Part shown: positions 9,207 to 17,142 of the stretch, piece by piece
How positions within the stretch are numbered: the first letter of the stretch is position 1
Layout: every line of letters starts with the position of its first letter
Source: Gemmatimonas sp.
Lineage (GTDB): Bacteria > Gemmatimonadota > Gemmatimonadetes > Gemmatimonadales > Gemmatimonadaceae
Assembly (NCBI RefSeq): GCF_027531815.1
Contig: NZ_JAPZSK010000001.1
Coordinates: 124,001 to 188,000 of the forward strand
DNA length: 64,000 bases
Reading direction: 5' to 3'
Made by a program: the position numbers and the translations under genes
The notes under the pieces: model-generated
What the model was told of the DNA's origin: nothing
The model's database searches: none
Seen by the model: the letters and a program-made list of their open reading frames with translations, nothing else

Positions 9207-10133
9207 GTGTCTGCCCTCGCCCGCTATCTCGCCTTTCGGCGCACGCTGCCACCACGCCCGCCGCTCGAGCACCGCATGGTGCGCGCGCGCGGTCTCGACT
9301 TCGCGGTGTACACCACACCAGTCATCAGCGACGCGTCCCCGCTGCTGTGCATCAACGGCGGCCTGCTGTTCGACCACACGCTGCTCTGGCCCGCCCTCGC
9401 GCCGCTCGCGTCGCACCGCCAGCTGATCTTCTACGACCAGCGCGGCCGCGGCGCCTCCGACACGCCGCCGGGGCTGCACGCCTCCCGCATCGAATTTGAC
9501 GCCGGTGACGTACCAGCACTGCGCGCTGCGCTCGGTATCGACGAGTGGGACCTGCTCGGCCACTCGTGGGGCGGCGGCATCGCCATGCTCGCCGCGGCGC
9601 AGGAAAGCGCCGCCGCCACCGGCGGTGTGCGCAAGCTGGTGCTCGTGAACGCCGTGGGCGCCACGAGCGACTGGCTGCCACCGCTGCATACAGCCGGCTT
9701 GGCACGACTCACCGGTGACGCGCGCGCCCGGCTCGCGGCGTGCGATGTGCGCCAGCTCGAACGCCCGGAGCTCGGCGTGCACGCCGACTACGCCCAGGCC
9801 TTCTTTCCGGCGTGGTTTGCCGACGCGGCCCTGGCGCGCAGTGTGGCGCCCCCGCGTGGCGACAGTGTGACCGGCGCCCACGTGGCGGCCCGACTGCGGC
9901 GGGACGGCTACGACTGGATCGATCGGTTGCGTGACCTCCCGGTACCCACACTCGTCCTCCATGGTGCGGCAGACGTCCTGCCGCTGTCGGTGGCCGAGCG
10001 TACTGCGCAGTTCCTGGCGCGCGCGCACCTCGTGCCCATTCCCGAAGCGGGGCACAACCCCTTCTGGGAAGCACCCGACGCGTTCTTTGCCGCGGTGCAC
10101 ACCTTCCTCGCGGAGGACGCACCGGCTTCCTGA
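9207..10133 (+). CDS. alpha/beta hydrolase (proline iminopeptidase-like)
   Basis: 308 residues with a complete alpha/beta hydrolase core. The nucleophile elbow GHSWGGG lies near residue 117, the oxyanion region is INGGLLFDHTLLWP, the Asp is in LHGAADVLPL (about 253) and the His is in EAGHNPFW (about 283). GHSWGG and the YDQRGRGAS segment are typical of the S33 proline iminopeptidase group, but haloperoxidases and esterases share them. No signal peptide is seen. The gene starts with GTG behind its own -10-like element. Substrate specificity is unassigned. Confidence 0.85.
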   Translation: MSALARYLAFRRTLPPRPPLEHRMVRARGLDFAVYTTPVISDASPLLCINGGLLFDHTLLWPALAPLASHRQLIFYDQRGRGASDTPPGLHASRIEFDAGDVPALRAALGIDEWDLLGHSWGGGIAMLAAAQESAAATGGVRKLVLVNAVGATSDWLPPLHTAGLARLTGDARARLAACDVRQLERPELGVHADYAQAFFPAWFADAALARSVAPPRGDSVTGAHVAARLRRDGYDWIDRLRDLPVPTLVLHGAADVLPLSVAERTAQFLARAHLVPIPEAGHNPFWEAPDAFFAAVHTFLAEDAPAS

Positions 10134-10136
10134 GTC

Positions 10137-11015
10137 GTGCCTGTGAAGCTCGCCGAAACGCTGCTCGCCTGTTGTGTGGTGGGGCTCGCCTGCTTCATTG
10201 GTGGGCAGACGCTGGGTGCGCGGCAGGCGGTCCTCGACGAGGCGGGGGGCACGATTGTCGGCAAGCCGACACGCGCGATCGCGCGTCCCTCCGGCGACCC
10301 GCGCCCGGGGAGTTCCGCGCGCGGCCTGCGCAACCGGACAGGCAACGGGACGGGCAACGGCAGCAGCGTGGGCGGCGATGCCGACATGGGCCACGTCGAG
10401 GAGATCCTGGTGACCGCTGCCGAACGGCGCGACCGCCGGCGCGACCTCGACGATGTGCGCCGCCGCCTGACCGTTGGAGCGAGCGGCACCTACCTCGATG
10501 AACTGCTCACTGCCCGCGACTCGGCGATCGCCCGCTGGCCGGATCGCGTCGCACGCCCGCTGCGCGTCTTCGTGCGCGAAGCCGTGGCGCTCGAGGGGTG
10601 GAATCCGGACTTTGCCCCCGCCGTGCGTGATGCCTTCGCGACCTGGCGGCAGGCGGGTATTCCTGTGCACTTCACCTTCGTGCGCGATTCGGCGAGCGCC
10701 GATATCACCGTGCACTTCGTCGATCGCTTCGCGAACGGCATCAGCGGCAAGACGGTGTGGAGTCGAGATGGCGGCCACTGGCTGATCTCCAGTGACATCC
10801 AGTTGGCGGTGTCCCATCCCAACGGCGGCACGGTGACCGCCCCGCAGATGCGGGCCATTGCCCTGCATGAAGTGGGACACCTCCTGGGGCTCGATCACAC
10901 CACGAGTGCCGACAACATCATGTCGGCCCGCGTGCGGGTGCGCGAGCTGAGTGACGCGGACAAGGCGACGGTGCGGCTGGTGTACTCGGTGCCCGCGGGG
11001 TCGTTGAAGCGATAG
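10137..11015 (+). CDS. matrixin family zinc metalloprotease
   Basis: 292 residues. The N-terminus (VKLAETLLACCVVGLACFIGG) is a membrane anchor or uncleaved signal. Residues 60-120 are charged and low in complexity. The catalytic domain ends with HEVGHLLGLDH (about 242-252), the HExxHxxGxxH zinc motif, followed by NIMSA, the methionine turn typical of metzincins. The prokaryotic matrixin family contains secreted or periplasmic proteases of mostly unknown target. It starts three bases after the hydrolase stop, so the two are probably one transcript. A local GGGACGGGCAACGG repeat lies in the linker. Confidence 0.87.
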   Translation: MPVKLAETLLACCVVGLACFIGGQTLGARQAVLDEAGGTIVGKPTRAIARPSGDPRPGSSARGLRNRTGNGTGNGSSVGGDADMGHVEEILVTAAERRDRRRDLDDVRRRLTVGASGTYLDELLTARDSAIARWPDRVARPLRVFVREAVALEGWNPDFAPAVRDAFATWRQAGIPVHFTFVRDSASADITVHFVDRFANGISGKTVWSRDGGHWLISSDIQLAVSHPNGGTVTAPQMRAIALHEVGHLLGLDHTTSADNIMSARVRVRELSDADKATVRLVYSVPAGSLKR

Positions 11016-11069
11016 CCCCGGGGTGCGGGGCAGTCGGGATCACCAGCAGTCTGGAGACCCCGACCGCCG

Positions 11070-12407
11070 TCACCGCCCTCCTATCGTCACCACCCGCGGC
11101 GCCGCCCCCCGTGCCTGCACCTGCAGACGCGCGTCGCGCGCCCCCTGCATGACGCGTCGCAGCACGTTCACGTCGCGCACGGCCTGGCCGTTCACCGTGC
11201 GCACGACGTCACCGGCCTTGAGTCCGGCGTCAGCCGCCGGGGTCCCCGCGGGCACCCGCAGCACCAGCACGCCAGGCTCGAGCCCGAGACTCTGCGCGAA
11301 GTCGACGTCCATGGTCGCGAACTGCGCCCCGGCGAGCACGGCCACCCCGTTGGGGCTGAACATCTGCAGCGACAGTTGCGGCGGAAACGGCGCCGACCGA
11401 TCGGGGGTCCCGCGCAGCATGAGACGCACCGGCGCGGCGGCGCTTTCGTCGCGGCGCGCGTCCACCTGTACCGGCACCTCGCGCGGTCGGCCGGCACGGC
11501 GCACCCGCACCTTCACCGTGCTGCCGGCCGTGATGAGCTCCGCATAGTTCACCGCCGCCTGCATCACGTCGCGTCCGTTGTAGGCGACCAGCGTGTCCCC
11601 GGCGGACAGGCCGGCGCGCGCCGCCGGTGAGCCCACGTCGACCGTCTCGACCAGCGGGTATTCGCAATGACTCGTCATCACGCCGTCGGGGGTGACGATG
11701 CGGATTTGTGCACCGCTCAACGACAGCCCCATGTACCCCGAGGGCGCCACCAGCGCACCCGGGAGCGCCGCTTCCGCCTCGCCGGCGAATGCCGCCACCT
11801 GCGGCTGCAGCGCGCGGATGATGCGATTCACCTGGGGCGCGATCAGCACGAAGGTGCTGTCGAGCATCCGACGCACCACGGGCGCACCGCCGCGCATCAT
11901 CGCCTCCATGTCGATCGTCACCGGGCCATTGCCACTGTCCACGGTCACGAACATGCGCCGCCCTGTCACCGGCGGCGCGTAGACGGGCGCGCGCTCCACC
12001 CGTTCGGTGTGTTCGTCACGCGTGAAACGCACCACCACCTGCATGAGCGAATCCATGCCGCGCTGCACCTGCGCAATGCGCTGCAGCTGGTCGCGCTCGA
12101 GCTGCTGCTGCTGCTCGAGCGTGAGCGCCGCACTCTCCAGCTGACGCTTGAGACGCAGCAGCGCCAGCCCCTCGGGCGCGTGCACCAGCGGCGACGGTGA
12201 CGATTCGAGTTCGGTGCAGACGTTCGTGCCGGTAACCGTTCCCGACGCGACCCGCTTGACGGTAGTGCGCGAGCGGCTGCTCACCGGCGTCTGTGCGTCG
12301 AGCGCTCCGGCCATGAGCCCCGTGGCTACCAGCCCCGCCAGCGCCGCCAGCCGCGAGGCGGTGTGCCACCGGGATGCCGTGCTCCCTGTCTCCCTCATGC
12401 CACCCAT
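11070..12407 (-). CDS. periplasmic protein with two PDZ domains
   Basis: 445 residues. A signal peptide region (SRLAALAGLVATGLMAGALDAQ) starts near residue 17. A helical segment rich in Leu, Gln and Arg (about 70-115) looks like a coiled coil. Two PDZ domains follow: one around MGLSLSGAQIRIV to VRRAGRPREVPV (about 225-315), the other from the FAQSLGLEPGVLVLRV segment to the C-terminus. No protease domain is attached, so it probably binds peptides or scaffolds a partner. It begins three bases after the anti-sigma stop and is the last gene of a sigma / anti-sigma / PDZ operon. A link to envelope stress sensing is plausible by analogy with other PDZ-sigma systems. Confidence 0.85.
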   Translation of the reverse strand: MGGMRETGSTASRWHTASRLAALAGLVATGLMAGALDAQTPVSSRSRTTVKRVASGTVTGTNVCTELESSPSPLVHAPEGLALLRLKRQLESAALTLEQQQQLERDQLQRIAQVQRGMDSLMQVVVRFTRDEHTERVERAPVYAPPVTGRRMFVTVDSGNGPVTIDMEAMMRGGAPVVRRMLDSTFVLIAPQVNRIIRALQPQVAAFAGEAEAALPGALVAPSGYMGLSLSGAQIRIVTPDGVMTSHCEYPLVETVDVGSPAARAGLSAGDTLVAYNGRDVMQAAVNYAELITAGSTVKVRVRRAGRPREVPVQVDARRDESAAAPVRLMLRGTPDRSAPFPPQLSLQMFSPNGVAVLAGAQFATMDVDFAQSLGLEPGVLVLRVPAGTPAADAGLKAGDVVRTVNGQAVRDVNVLRRVMQGARDARLQVQARGAAPRVVTIGGR

Positions 12408-12410
12408 CGC

Positions 12411-13235
12411 TCAGTACCGTTCAATGATCTTGTCCACGGGCAGGGCGCCGCTGAGCGCCTGCAACGTGGCCTCGCGCGCACTGTACGCGGCGAGATAGTA
12501 GTGGTTGAGCACCGGATCCTGTGGCGCGTCGCGCAGCGCCACGCGCGACGCTTCCATCATCTGGTCCAGTGCCGCCAGTCGCGCCCGGAACACCTCCGGA
12601 TCACGCATCGTCGTGTCGTTCGACGCCAGCCAGAGCGACGCCCGCTCGTACTCGCGCTGCGCTTCATTGAGCGCGATGGTGGCCTGCTCCACACTGCCGT
12701 ACGTCTCGTCGGCGAACGGGCGGGCGGCGAGCGATACGGGCGTGGCCGACGCGCGGCGCGCGTCACTGCCGGCGCCTGCCAGGGCCACGGACGCGCCGGT
12801 CGGCGCCGCCAGGCTCGTGGCCCGCCCCAGCACGGCCCCACCGCTCACCAGCAACAGGGCGGCGGCGGCCTGCCGCCACCGGGACGCCACAACGCGACGC
12901 GGCGCCGTTGCGGCGGGCGTGTTTGCACCCGGTCGCTCGACGTACCGCGTGGCCGCCGCGTTCTGCCCGCCGGTGGCCCACGACGCGCCCGCCAGCGCGC
13001 CCTCGCTCCGACCCACGCCGGCGAAGATGGCGTCGAACTCGACCAGCCGCGGCGTATCGGGCGATGGCAGCTGCGCACCCAGTGCGCCCGCCATCGCGAC
13101 GACGGCCATTACGGCCTCGTACTCCGTGCGGCACTCGGCGCACGCCGCCAGGTGGGCAAGCTCGCCCGCCAACAGGGGGGTCTCGTCGAATGCCGCCAGC
13201 CGCTCGGCGGCGAGGTGCGGACTACTGGGTTGCAT
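12411..13235 (-). CDS. anti-sigma factor, zinc-finger type
   Basis: About 274 residues. The N-terminal part contains LAHLAACAECRTEYE, a His-x3-Cys-x2-Cys motif of the zinc-binding anti-sigma domain that masks ECF sigma factors. A hydrophobic segment after residue 120 (QAAAALLLVSGGAVLGRA) would anchor it in the membrane, with a periplasmic part of about 140 residues. ATG codons at 13235, 13247 and 13259 are in frame, and the one at 13235 has GGTGG five bases upstream. All overlap the end of the sigma gene, which indicates translational coupling. It presumably holds the upstream sigma factor until an envelope signal releases it. Confidence 0.85.
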   Translation of the reverse strand: MQPSSPHLAAERLAAFDETPLLAGELAHLAACAECRTEYEAVMAVVAMAGALGAQLPSPDTPRLVEFDAIFAGVGRSEGALAGASWATGGQNAAATRYVERPGANTPAATAPRRVVASRWRQAAAALLLVSGGAVLGRATSLAAPTGASVALAGAGSDARRASATPVSLAARPFADETYGSVEQATIALNEAQREYERASLWLASNDTTMRDPEVFRARLAALDQMMEASRVALRDAPQDPVLNHYYLAAYSAREATLQALSGALPVDKIIERY

Positions 13236-13854
13236 AGGTTCCACCATACGACTCACCATATCCGTCTGCAAAATGCCGGGCGGCGCCGTCGTGGCCACGC
13301 CGCTGCTCCACGAGAGGCGCCAGGATCCGCCGCAACTTCGCCCGCGCCTTGAAGAGCTGCGACTTGGACCCACCGGCGGTGATCCCCAACTCGGCCGCGA
13401 TCTCCTCGTGCGTATACCCCTCGACGTCGTGCAACAGGAAGACCGTGCGGGCGCCGGGGCTGAGCTGCCGCGCCGCCTCGTCGATGCTCTGCGCCAACAT
13501 GCGGCGCTCCGCATCCTGTTCCACGACCGCCGAATCCTCCTCGATCCCCGTTTCGGTGGCCGCCAGCCGCTTCACGCTGCGCAGCGCATTGAGCGTGCGG
13601 TTGATCGCCACCCGGTGAATCCACGTGCTGAACTTGGCGTCCCCGCGCCATGACGGGAGCGCACGAAAGATCTGGATCCAGACCTCCTGCGCGATATCCT
13701 CGGCAAGGTCGGGATCTCCGGCGAGGCGGCGGACGACCGCGTCCACGTGCGGCGCATGCTGATTCCACAGCAGCCGCATGGCGCGTTCATCCCCGTCGAT
13801 CGCCCGTCGAACGATGGCGGCGTCGGTCTCCATGGGGGATACGGAATCTGTCAC
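13222..13854 (-). CDS. RNA polymerase ECF sigma factor
   Basis: 210 residues, typical for group 4 sigma-70 proteins. Region 2 spans roughly residues 20-95 and includes DLAEDIAQEVWIQIFR and FSTWIHRVAINRTLN. Region 4 spans about 130-185 and includes LLHDVEGYTHEEIAAELGI and SKSQLFKARAKLRRIL. The gene overlaps the downstream anti-sigma gene by 14 bases if the latter starts at 13235. GTG at 13854 and ATG at 13833 are both usable starts. The target promoters cannot be told from the sequence. Confidence 0.9.
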   Translation of the reverse strand: MTDSVSPMETDAAIVRRAIDGDERAMRLLWNQHAPHVDAVVRRLAGDPDLAEDIAQEVWIQIFRALPSWRGDAKFSTWIHRVAINRTLNALRSVKRLAATETGIEEDSAVVEQDAERRMLAQSIDEAARQLSPGARTVFLLHDVEGYTHEEIAAELGITAGGSKSQLFKARAKLRRILAPLVEQRRGHDGAARHFADGYGESYGGTYATQ

Positions 13855-13890
13855 GGACTGGCGGGGGATGGTTGCCTTCGGCGTTCATGA

Positions 13891-13986
13891 CAAGGCAGGG
13901 AGCAGGGGGAAGGCGTTGAGGGGGCGGGGGGAACACCACGACCGGCGTCCTTCTTCCTGACTGCCTTCCCCCTGCCCCCTCCCTTG
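13891..13986. repeat. G-rich / C-rich hairpin element (GGCAGGG type), copy 1
   Basis: 13891-13914 (CAAGGCAGGGAGC then AGGGGGAAGGC) pairs with 13963-13986 (GCCTTCCCCCTGC then CCCCTCCCTTG), 22 of 24 positions. The 48-base loop is also GC-rich. It fills the gap between the divergent sigma gene and the serine hydrolase gene. Three more elements of this type occur at 16136-16310, 21178-21296 and 59605-59690. Confidence 0.7.
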
Positions 13987-14050
13987 CGACCCGGTGACGT
14001 CATGTCACACACCCGCCGTTGCCCCCGGACCGATTCACCCGTCCGGGGTA

Positions 14051-14079
14051 TTGACGGGGGTGACCGGTCGCCTTAGATG
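14051..14079 (+). promoter_or_regulatory. promoter of the serine hydrolase gene
   Basis: TTGACG (14051-14056) and TAGATG (14074-14079) are separated by 17 bases, a good sigma-70 spacing. Transcription would start near 14086, which favours a GTG start at 14106 or 14130 over the TTG at 14082. Confidence 0.5.
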
Positions 14080-14105
14080 CCTTGAGGGCACTGAGGGATC
14101 GTCAC

Positions 14106-15689
14106 GTGGGCGGCACCACGCGCTGCCCCGTGCGTCCCTTCGCCATATCCTACGGCCGGATTCTCCACGTGTTCCTGCTCGCCGCGCTTGCCATCGCTGC
14201 CGCCGACGTCACTGCCGTGGCTCGGCCTTTCCCGGGCGGCCTCCCCGAACGGGAGCCGGCGGCCGTAGGCATGTCGGCCGAACGGCTGGCCACCATTGAT
14301 CGGGTGGTGCAGCGCGGCATCGAGGCGGGCGGGTACCCCGGCGCGTCGCTCGTGGTGGGGCGCAAGGGATACGCCATCTGGCAACGCGGCTACGGCACCC
14401 TCGACTGGACGCGCGCGTCGCGCGTGACTGCCAACGAAAGCCTCTACGACCTGGCATCGCTCACCAAGGTCGTGGCCACGACCACGGCCCTCATGGTGCT
14501 CTTCGATCAGGGGAAAGTGGAGCTCGACGCGCCAGTCTCGACGTACCTCCCCGACTTCAGCGGTGGACTCAGGGACCAGGTCACGGTACGTCACCTGCTC
14601 ACGCATCGCGCTGGCCTGTCGGCGGGACGCGAGCTGTGGCGCATTGCACGCACGCCGCTGGAAGCGCGCGCCGCGGTGATCAGCTCCCCCATCACCTGCA
14701 CCCCGGGGGCCTGTTACGAGTACTCGGACCTGGGCGCCGACCTGCTCGGGTTCATTGCCGAAGCGGTGAGCGGCGAGTCGCTCGAGGGATTGCTGCAGAA
14801 GCAGGTGTTCCGCAAGCTCGGCATGAACGACACCCGCTTCCGGCTCTCCGACGCCGAGGTGGCGCGCACGGCGCCCACGGAGATCGCGCCGCCACGCGGG
14901 TACCCGCTGCGCGGCGAGGTGCACGACGAAAACGCCTACGCGCTGGGTGGCGTGGCGGGACATGCGGGGCTCTTCAGCACGGCCGCCGACCTGTCGGTCT
15001 TCGCACAGATGCTCCTCGACGGCGGTGTGTACAACGGCACCCGTATCGTGGCCGACAGTACCGTGCAGCTGTTCACGCGCCGTGCCGCCGGGCACCGCGC
15101 CCTGGGGTGGGACACCTGCGCTGGCGGCGCCGGGTGTGGGCAGTTCATGAGTGAGCGCGCCTTTGGCCACACCGGCTTCACGGGGACGTCGCTCTGGATC
15201 GACCCCGATCGGCAGATGTTCGTGGTGCTCCTGACCAATCGCGTGCATGCCGCCCGCGCGCGCCGCCCCAGCAAGGTCATTGCCGACGTGCGCAACGACC
15301 TCGCCGATGCCGCCGTGCTGGCCGTCATGGACGACCCGGGTGGCGTCATGGCCATGCCGGCCAGCTTCCGGGCCGATCTGGCCCAGGATTGGAATCGTCC
15401 CCTGCGCGCGCGCCGCGCCTCCAGTGCCAGTGCGCGCCGCAAGGCGGCCGCCGCCAGACGCGCGGCGGCCAAGCGGTCGGCCGCCAAGGGCCGGTCCAGC
15501 AAGGGGAGCAGCGCGACGCGCAGCACCGGCAAGGCGTCGACCTCGGCTGGGAAGAGCAAGGCAACCGGCAAGAGCAAGGCAGCCGCCAAGGGCAAGTCGA
15601 CAACCAAGAGCAAGTCGGTGGCAAGCGGCAGGAAGACCACCGCGGCCAAGCGCGGTGGCAAGGCGACGTCGTCCCGTTCCAAAGGCTGA
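14106..15689 (+). CDS. beta-lactamase-related serine hydrolase with lysine-rich histone-like tail
   Basis: About 527 residues. A signal or anchor segment (ILHVFLLAALAIAAADVTAVA) is followed by a class C beta-lactamase-type domain. It has SLTK (S-x-x-K, about 117), YSD (the Tyr motif, about 204) and GHTGFTG, an HTG in place of the KTG triad (about 354). Such proteins are usually D-amino-acid or ester hydrolases rather than true beta-lactamases. From about residue 431 the last 95 residues are almost only Ala, Lys, Ser, Arg and Thr with SKGSS and AAKGKS repeats, like histone H1 tails. That is unusual for an exported enzyme. GTG at 14130 is an equally possible start. Confidence 0.88.
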   Translation: MGGTTRCPVRPFAISYGRILHVFLLAALAIAAADVTAVARPFPGGLPEREPAAVGMSAERLATIDRVVQRGIEAGGYPGASLVVGRKGYAIWQRGYGTLDWTRASRVTANESLYDLASLTKVVATTTALMVLFDQGKVELDAPVSTYLPDFSGGLRDQVTVRHLLTHRAGLSAGRELWRIARTPLEARAAVISSPITCTPGACYEYSDLGADLLGFIAEAVSGESLEGLLQKQVFRKLGMNDTRFRLSDAEVARTAPTEIAPPRGYPLRGEVHDENAYALGGVAGHAGLFSTAADLSVFAQMLLDGGVYNGTRIVADSTVQLFTRRAAGHRALGWDTCAGGAGCGQFMSERAFGHTGFTGTSLWIDPDRQMFVVLLTNRVHAARARRPSKVIADVRNDLADAAVLAVMDDPGGVMAMPASFRADLAQDWNRPLRARRASSASARRKAAAARRAAAKRSAAKGRSSKGSSATRSTGKASTSAGKSKATGKSKAAAKGKSTTKSKSVASGRKTTAAKRGGKATSSRSKG

Positions 15690-15727
15690 GGAATCCCGAG
15701 CAGGGAACCGGGGATTGCTCTACCGAC

Positions 15728-15733
15728 TATAGT
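15728..15733 (+). promoter_or_regulatory. -10 element of the MIP18-type gene
   Basis: TATAGT ends five bases before the ATG at 15739, giving a leaderless arrangement. No ribosome-binding site is present between the hexamer and the start codon. Confidence 0.5.
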
Positions 15734-15738
15734 TCGGT

Positions 15739-16089
15739 ATGGACCCTGCCATGGACGAAGTCATGACCGAAACGCCCGCCCCCGCCGCCGGTGCCGTGTC
15801 GGCCGACCAGGCCAAGCTGGCACTGCGCCGGGTCAAGGATCCCGAGCTCAACCTCAACATCGTCGACCTGGGGCTGGTGTACGACATCAGTGTCGAGGGG
15901 AGCACGGTGCGCGTAGACATGAGCCTCACCTCGCCGGGGTGCCCGTCGGGCCCTGAAATCATGGGCGAAGCGGAACAGCAGATCCGCACGCTCCCCGGGG
16001 TGACCGATGTCCAGATGAACCTGGTGTGGTCGCCCCCCTGGACTCCCGAGCGGATCGAGCCGCGCGTCCGCGCGTACATGGGCTTCTGA
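15739..16089 (+). CDS. MIP18 / DUF59 family iron-sulfur assembly factor
   Basis: 116 residues. The family (SufT, PaaD and MIP18 relatives) helps to insert or mature Fe-S clusters in target proteins. The core motif here is VKDPELNLNIVDLGLVYDI, followed by LTSPGCPSGPEI with the conserved Cys near residue 70 and VWSPPWTPERI at the C-terminus, which is typical of the group. The gene stands alone, 7 kb from the suf operon, and ends upstream of a strong terminator. Its client is unknown. Confidence 0.9.
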   Translation: MDPAMDEVMTETPAPAAGAVSADQAKLALRRVKDPELNLNIVDLGLVYDISVEGSTVRVDMSLTSPGCPSGPEIMGEAEQQIRTLPGVTDVQMNLVWSPPWTPERIEPRVRAYMGF

Positions 16090-16135
16090 GCGGGGCTTCG
16101 CCGTCTGGTGATGGACGGCGGGCCTACGTCCTCAG

Positions 16136-16310
16136 GGAGGCAGGGAGCGGGAGGCAGGAGGCAGGAGGCAGGAGGCAGGAGGCAGGAGGCAGGAGGCAGG
16201 GAGAAGCGTATGGGGAAAAGGAAAGACCCGGGCGCGGTGCGCTCCGGGTCTTTGTCATTTTCGCCCTGCTCCCTGCTCCCTACCCCTGCTCGTTGCCCGT
16301 TCGCCCAGCC
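16136..16310. repeat. GGCAGGA tandem repeat with distant C-rich arm (hairpin element, copy 2)
   Basis: About 16150-16200 holds seven copies of the 7-bp unit GGCAGGA. A C-rich partner (CCCTGCTCCCTGCTCCCTAC) lies at 16265-16284, so the two can pair around the internal terminator. Nothing coding is seen in this 245-base gap between convergent genes. Confidence 0.7.
16222..16253. terminator. rho-independent terminator, bidirectional
   Basis: AAAGACCCGG (16222-16231) pairs perfectly with CCGGGTCTTT (16244-16253). The stem is extended inside by GCGC / GCGC around a GGT loop with one bulged T. T-rich bases follow on the plus strand and A-rich bases precede it. It separates the MIP18-type gene from the convergent LspA-like gene and can serve both. 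Confidence 0.85.
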
Positions 16311-16334
16311 CCCAGGGGGCGAGGCCGGCGGCAG

Positions 16335-16898
16335 TTACGCCATGCGCGCCCGCGCGGGGACGCCCTTTGCTCCCCGTTCCGCGCGCGCCATGCGCAGCAC
16401 CGTGATCGCCACGGGGATCAGCATGAGCGCGCCACTCCAGAGGAACAGGTCGGCCACGTTGGCCACCATAGTTACGTTCTGGGTGAGTCGTACCGCGAGG
16501 AAGTCCGCCACGCCTTTCGGGCCGGCCACGATACTGGCGAGGTTGCCGAGCGCCCCGCCGCTGACCAGACCGAGCGCCACCGTCGAGCGCGGATCGACCG
16601 CCGCCATGGGACGCACGACCGACAGGACCAAGCCAAGCGCCAGCACCGAGACCACCACGTTCAGGAGCCATACAAATGGCCCCACCACGGTTCCGCCGGC
16701 AGCACCGAGGTTCCACACCACCGTCAGCGAGAACCGGTCGGTAAGCGTGTAGAGGCCGTACTCCCCGAGCGACCGAACTGCGGCCTCCTTGGTCAGGAGG
16801 TCGATGGCCGCCGCGATGGCCGCCACTCCGAGGTAGCGGTGGAGGGGGGATTCGCCGGAGATCGGCGAAAGCGAGCGTGGAGGCATGGAGACAGACAT
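16335..16898 (-). CDS. signal peptidase II (LspA)-like membrane protein
   Basis: 187 residues with four hydrophobic segments. Family marks: the N-terminal AIDLLTKEA (D..TK), WNLGAAGG, GGALGN and the two catalytic Asp contexts VADFLAV (about 139) and NVADLFLWSG (about 154). LspA cleaves the signal peptide of prolipoproteins at the lipobox Cys. The usual GALGNLIDR is altered (ASIV in place of IDR), so it is a divergent copy. It could be a second, specialised LspA; lipoproteins in the window (M23 peptidase, NAGPA-like protein) show the cell needs the activity. Starts at 16898 or 16886 are possible. Confidence 0.7.
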   Translation of the reverse strand: MSVSMPPRSLSPISGESPLHRYLGVAAIAAAIDLLTKEAAVRSLGEYGLYTLTDRFSLTVVWNLGAAGGTVVGPFVWLLNVVVSVLALGLVLSVVRPMAAVDPRSTVALGLVSGGALGNLASIVAGPKGVADFLAVRLTQNVTMVANVADLFLWSGALMLIPVAITVLRMARAERGAKGVPARARMA

Positions 16899-17142
16899 GC
16901 GTCAGGCATCCGGAAGGAGTCGACTACCGTGTGCCAGTCCCCGTACGCACCTCACGTGCCGCAGCGCAGCCGTTCGTCACGTGGCCCATCGAGAGTCGAA
17001 CACCGTACGCAACGTGCATATTTGCATGCAGTTACGGAAATCCGCGTCGCCCCGTCCCTGCTCACCCCGCCCTACCCCGTTGGACGGACACCACAACAGA
17101 CCGTTGCGCCGACCAACAGGAACGTGGCGCCGGCGCGACAGA
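16899..17142. other. intergenic region between LspA-like and RNase D genes
   Basis: A 244-base gap with no convincing gene. Around 17010-17030 it becomes AT-richer (ACGTGCATATTTGCATGCAG) and contains the palindrome TGCATGCA. This is the likeliest promoter zone for the LspA-like gene, which reads leftwards. I see no clear -35/-10 pair. Confidence 0.35.
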
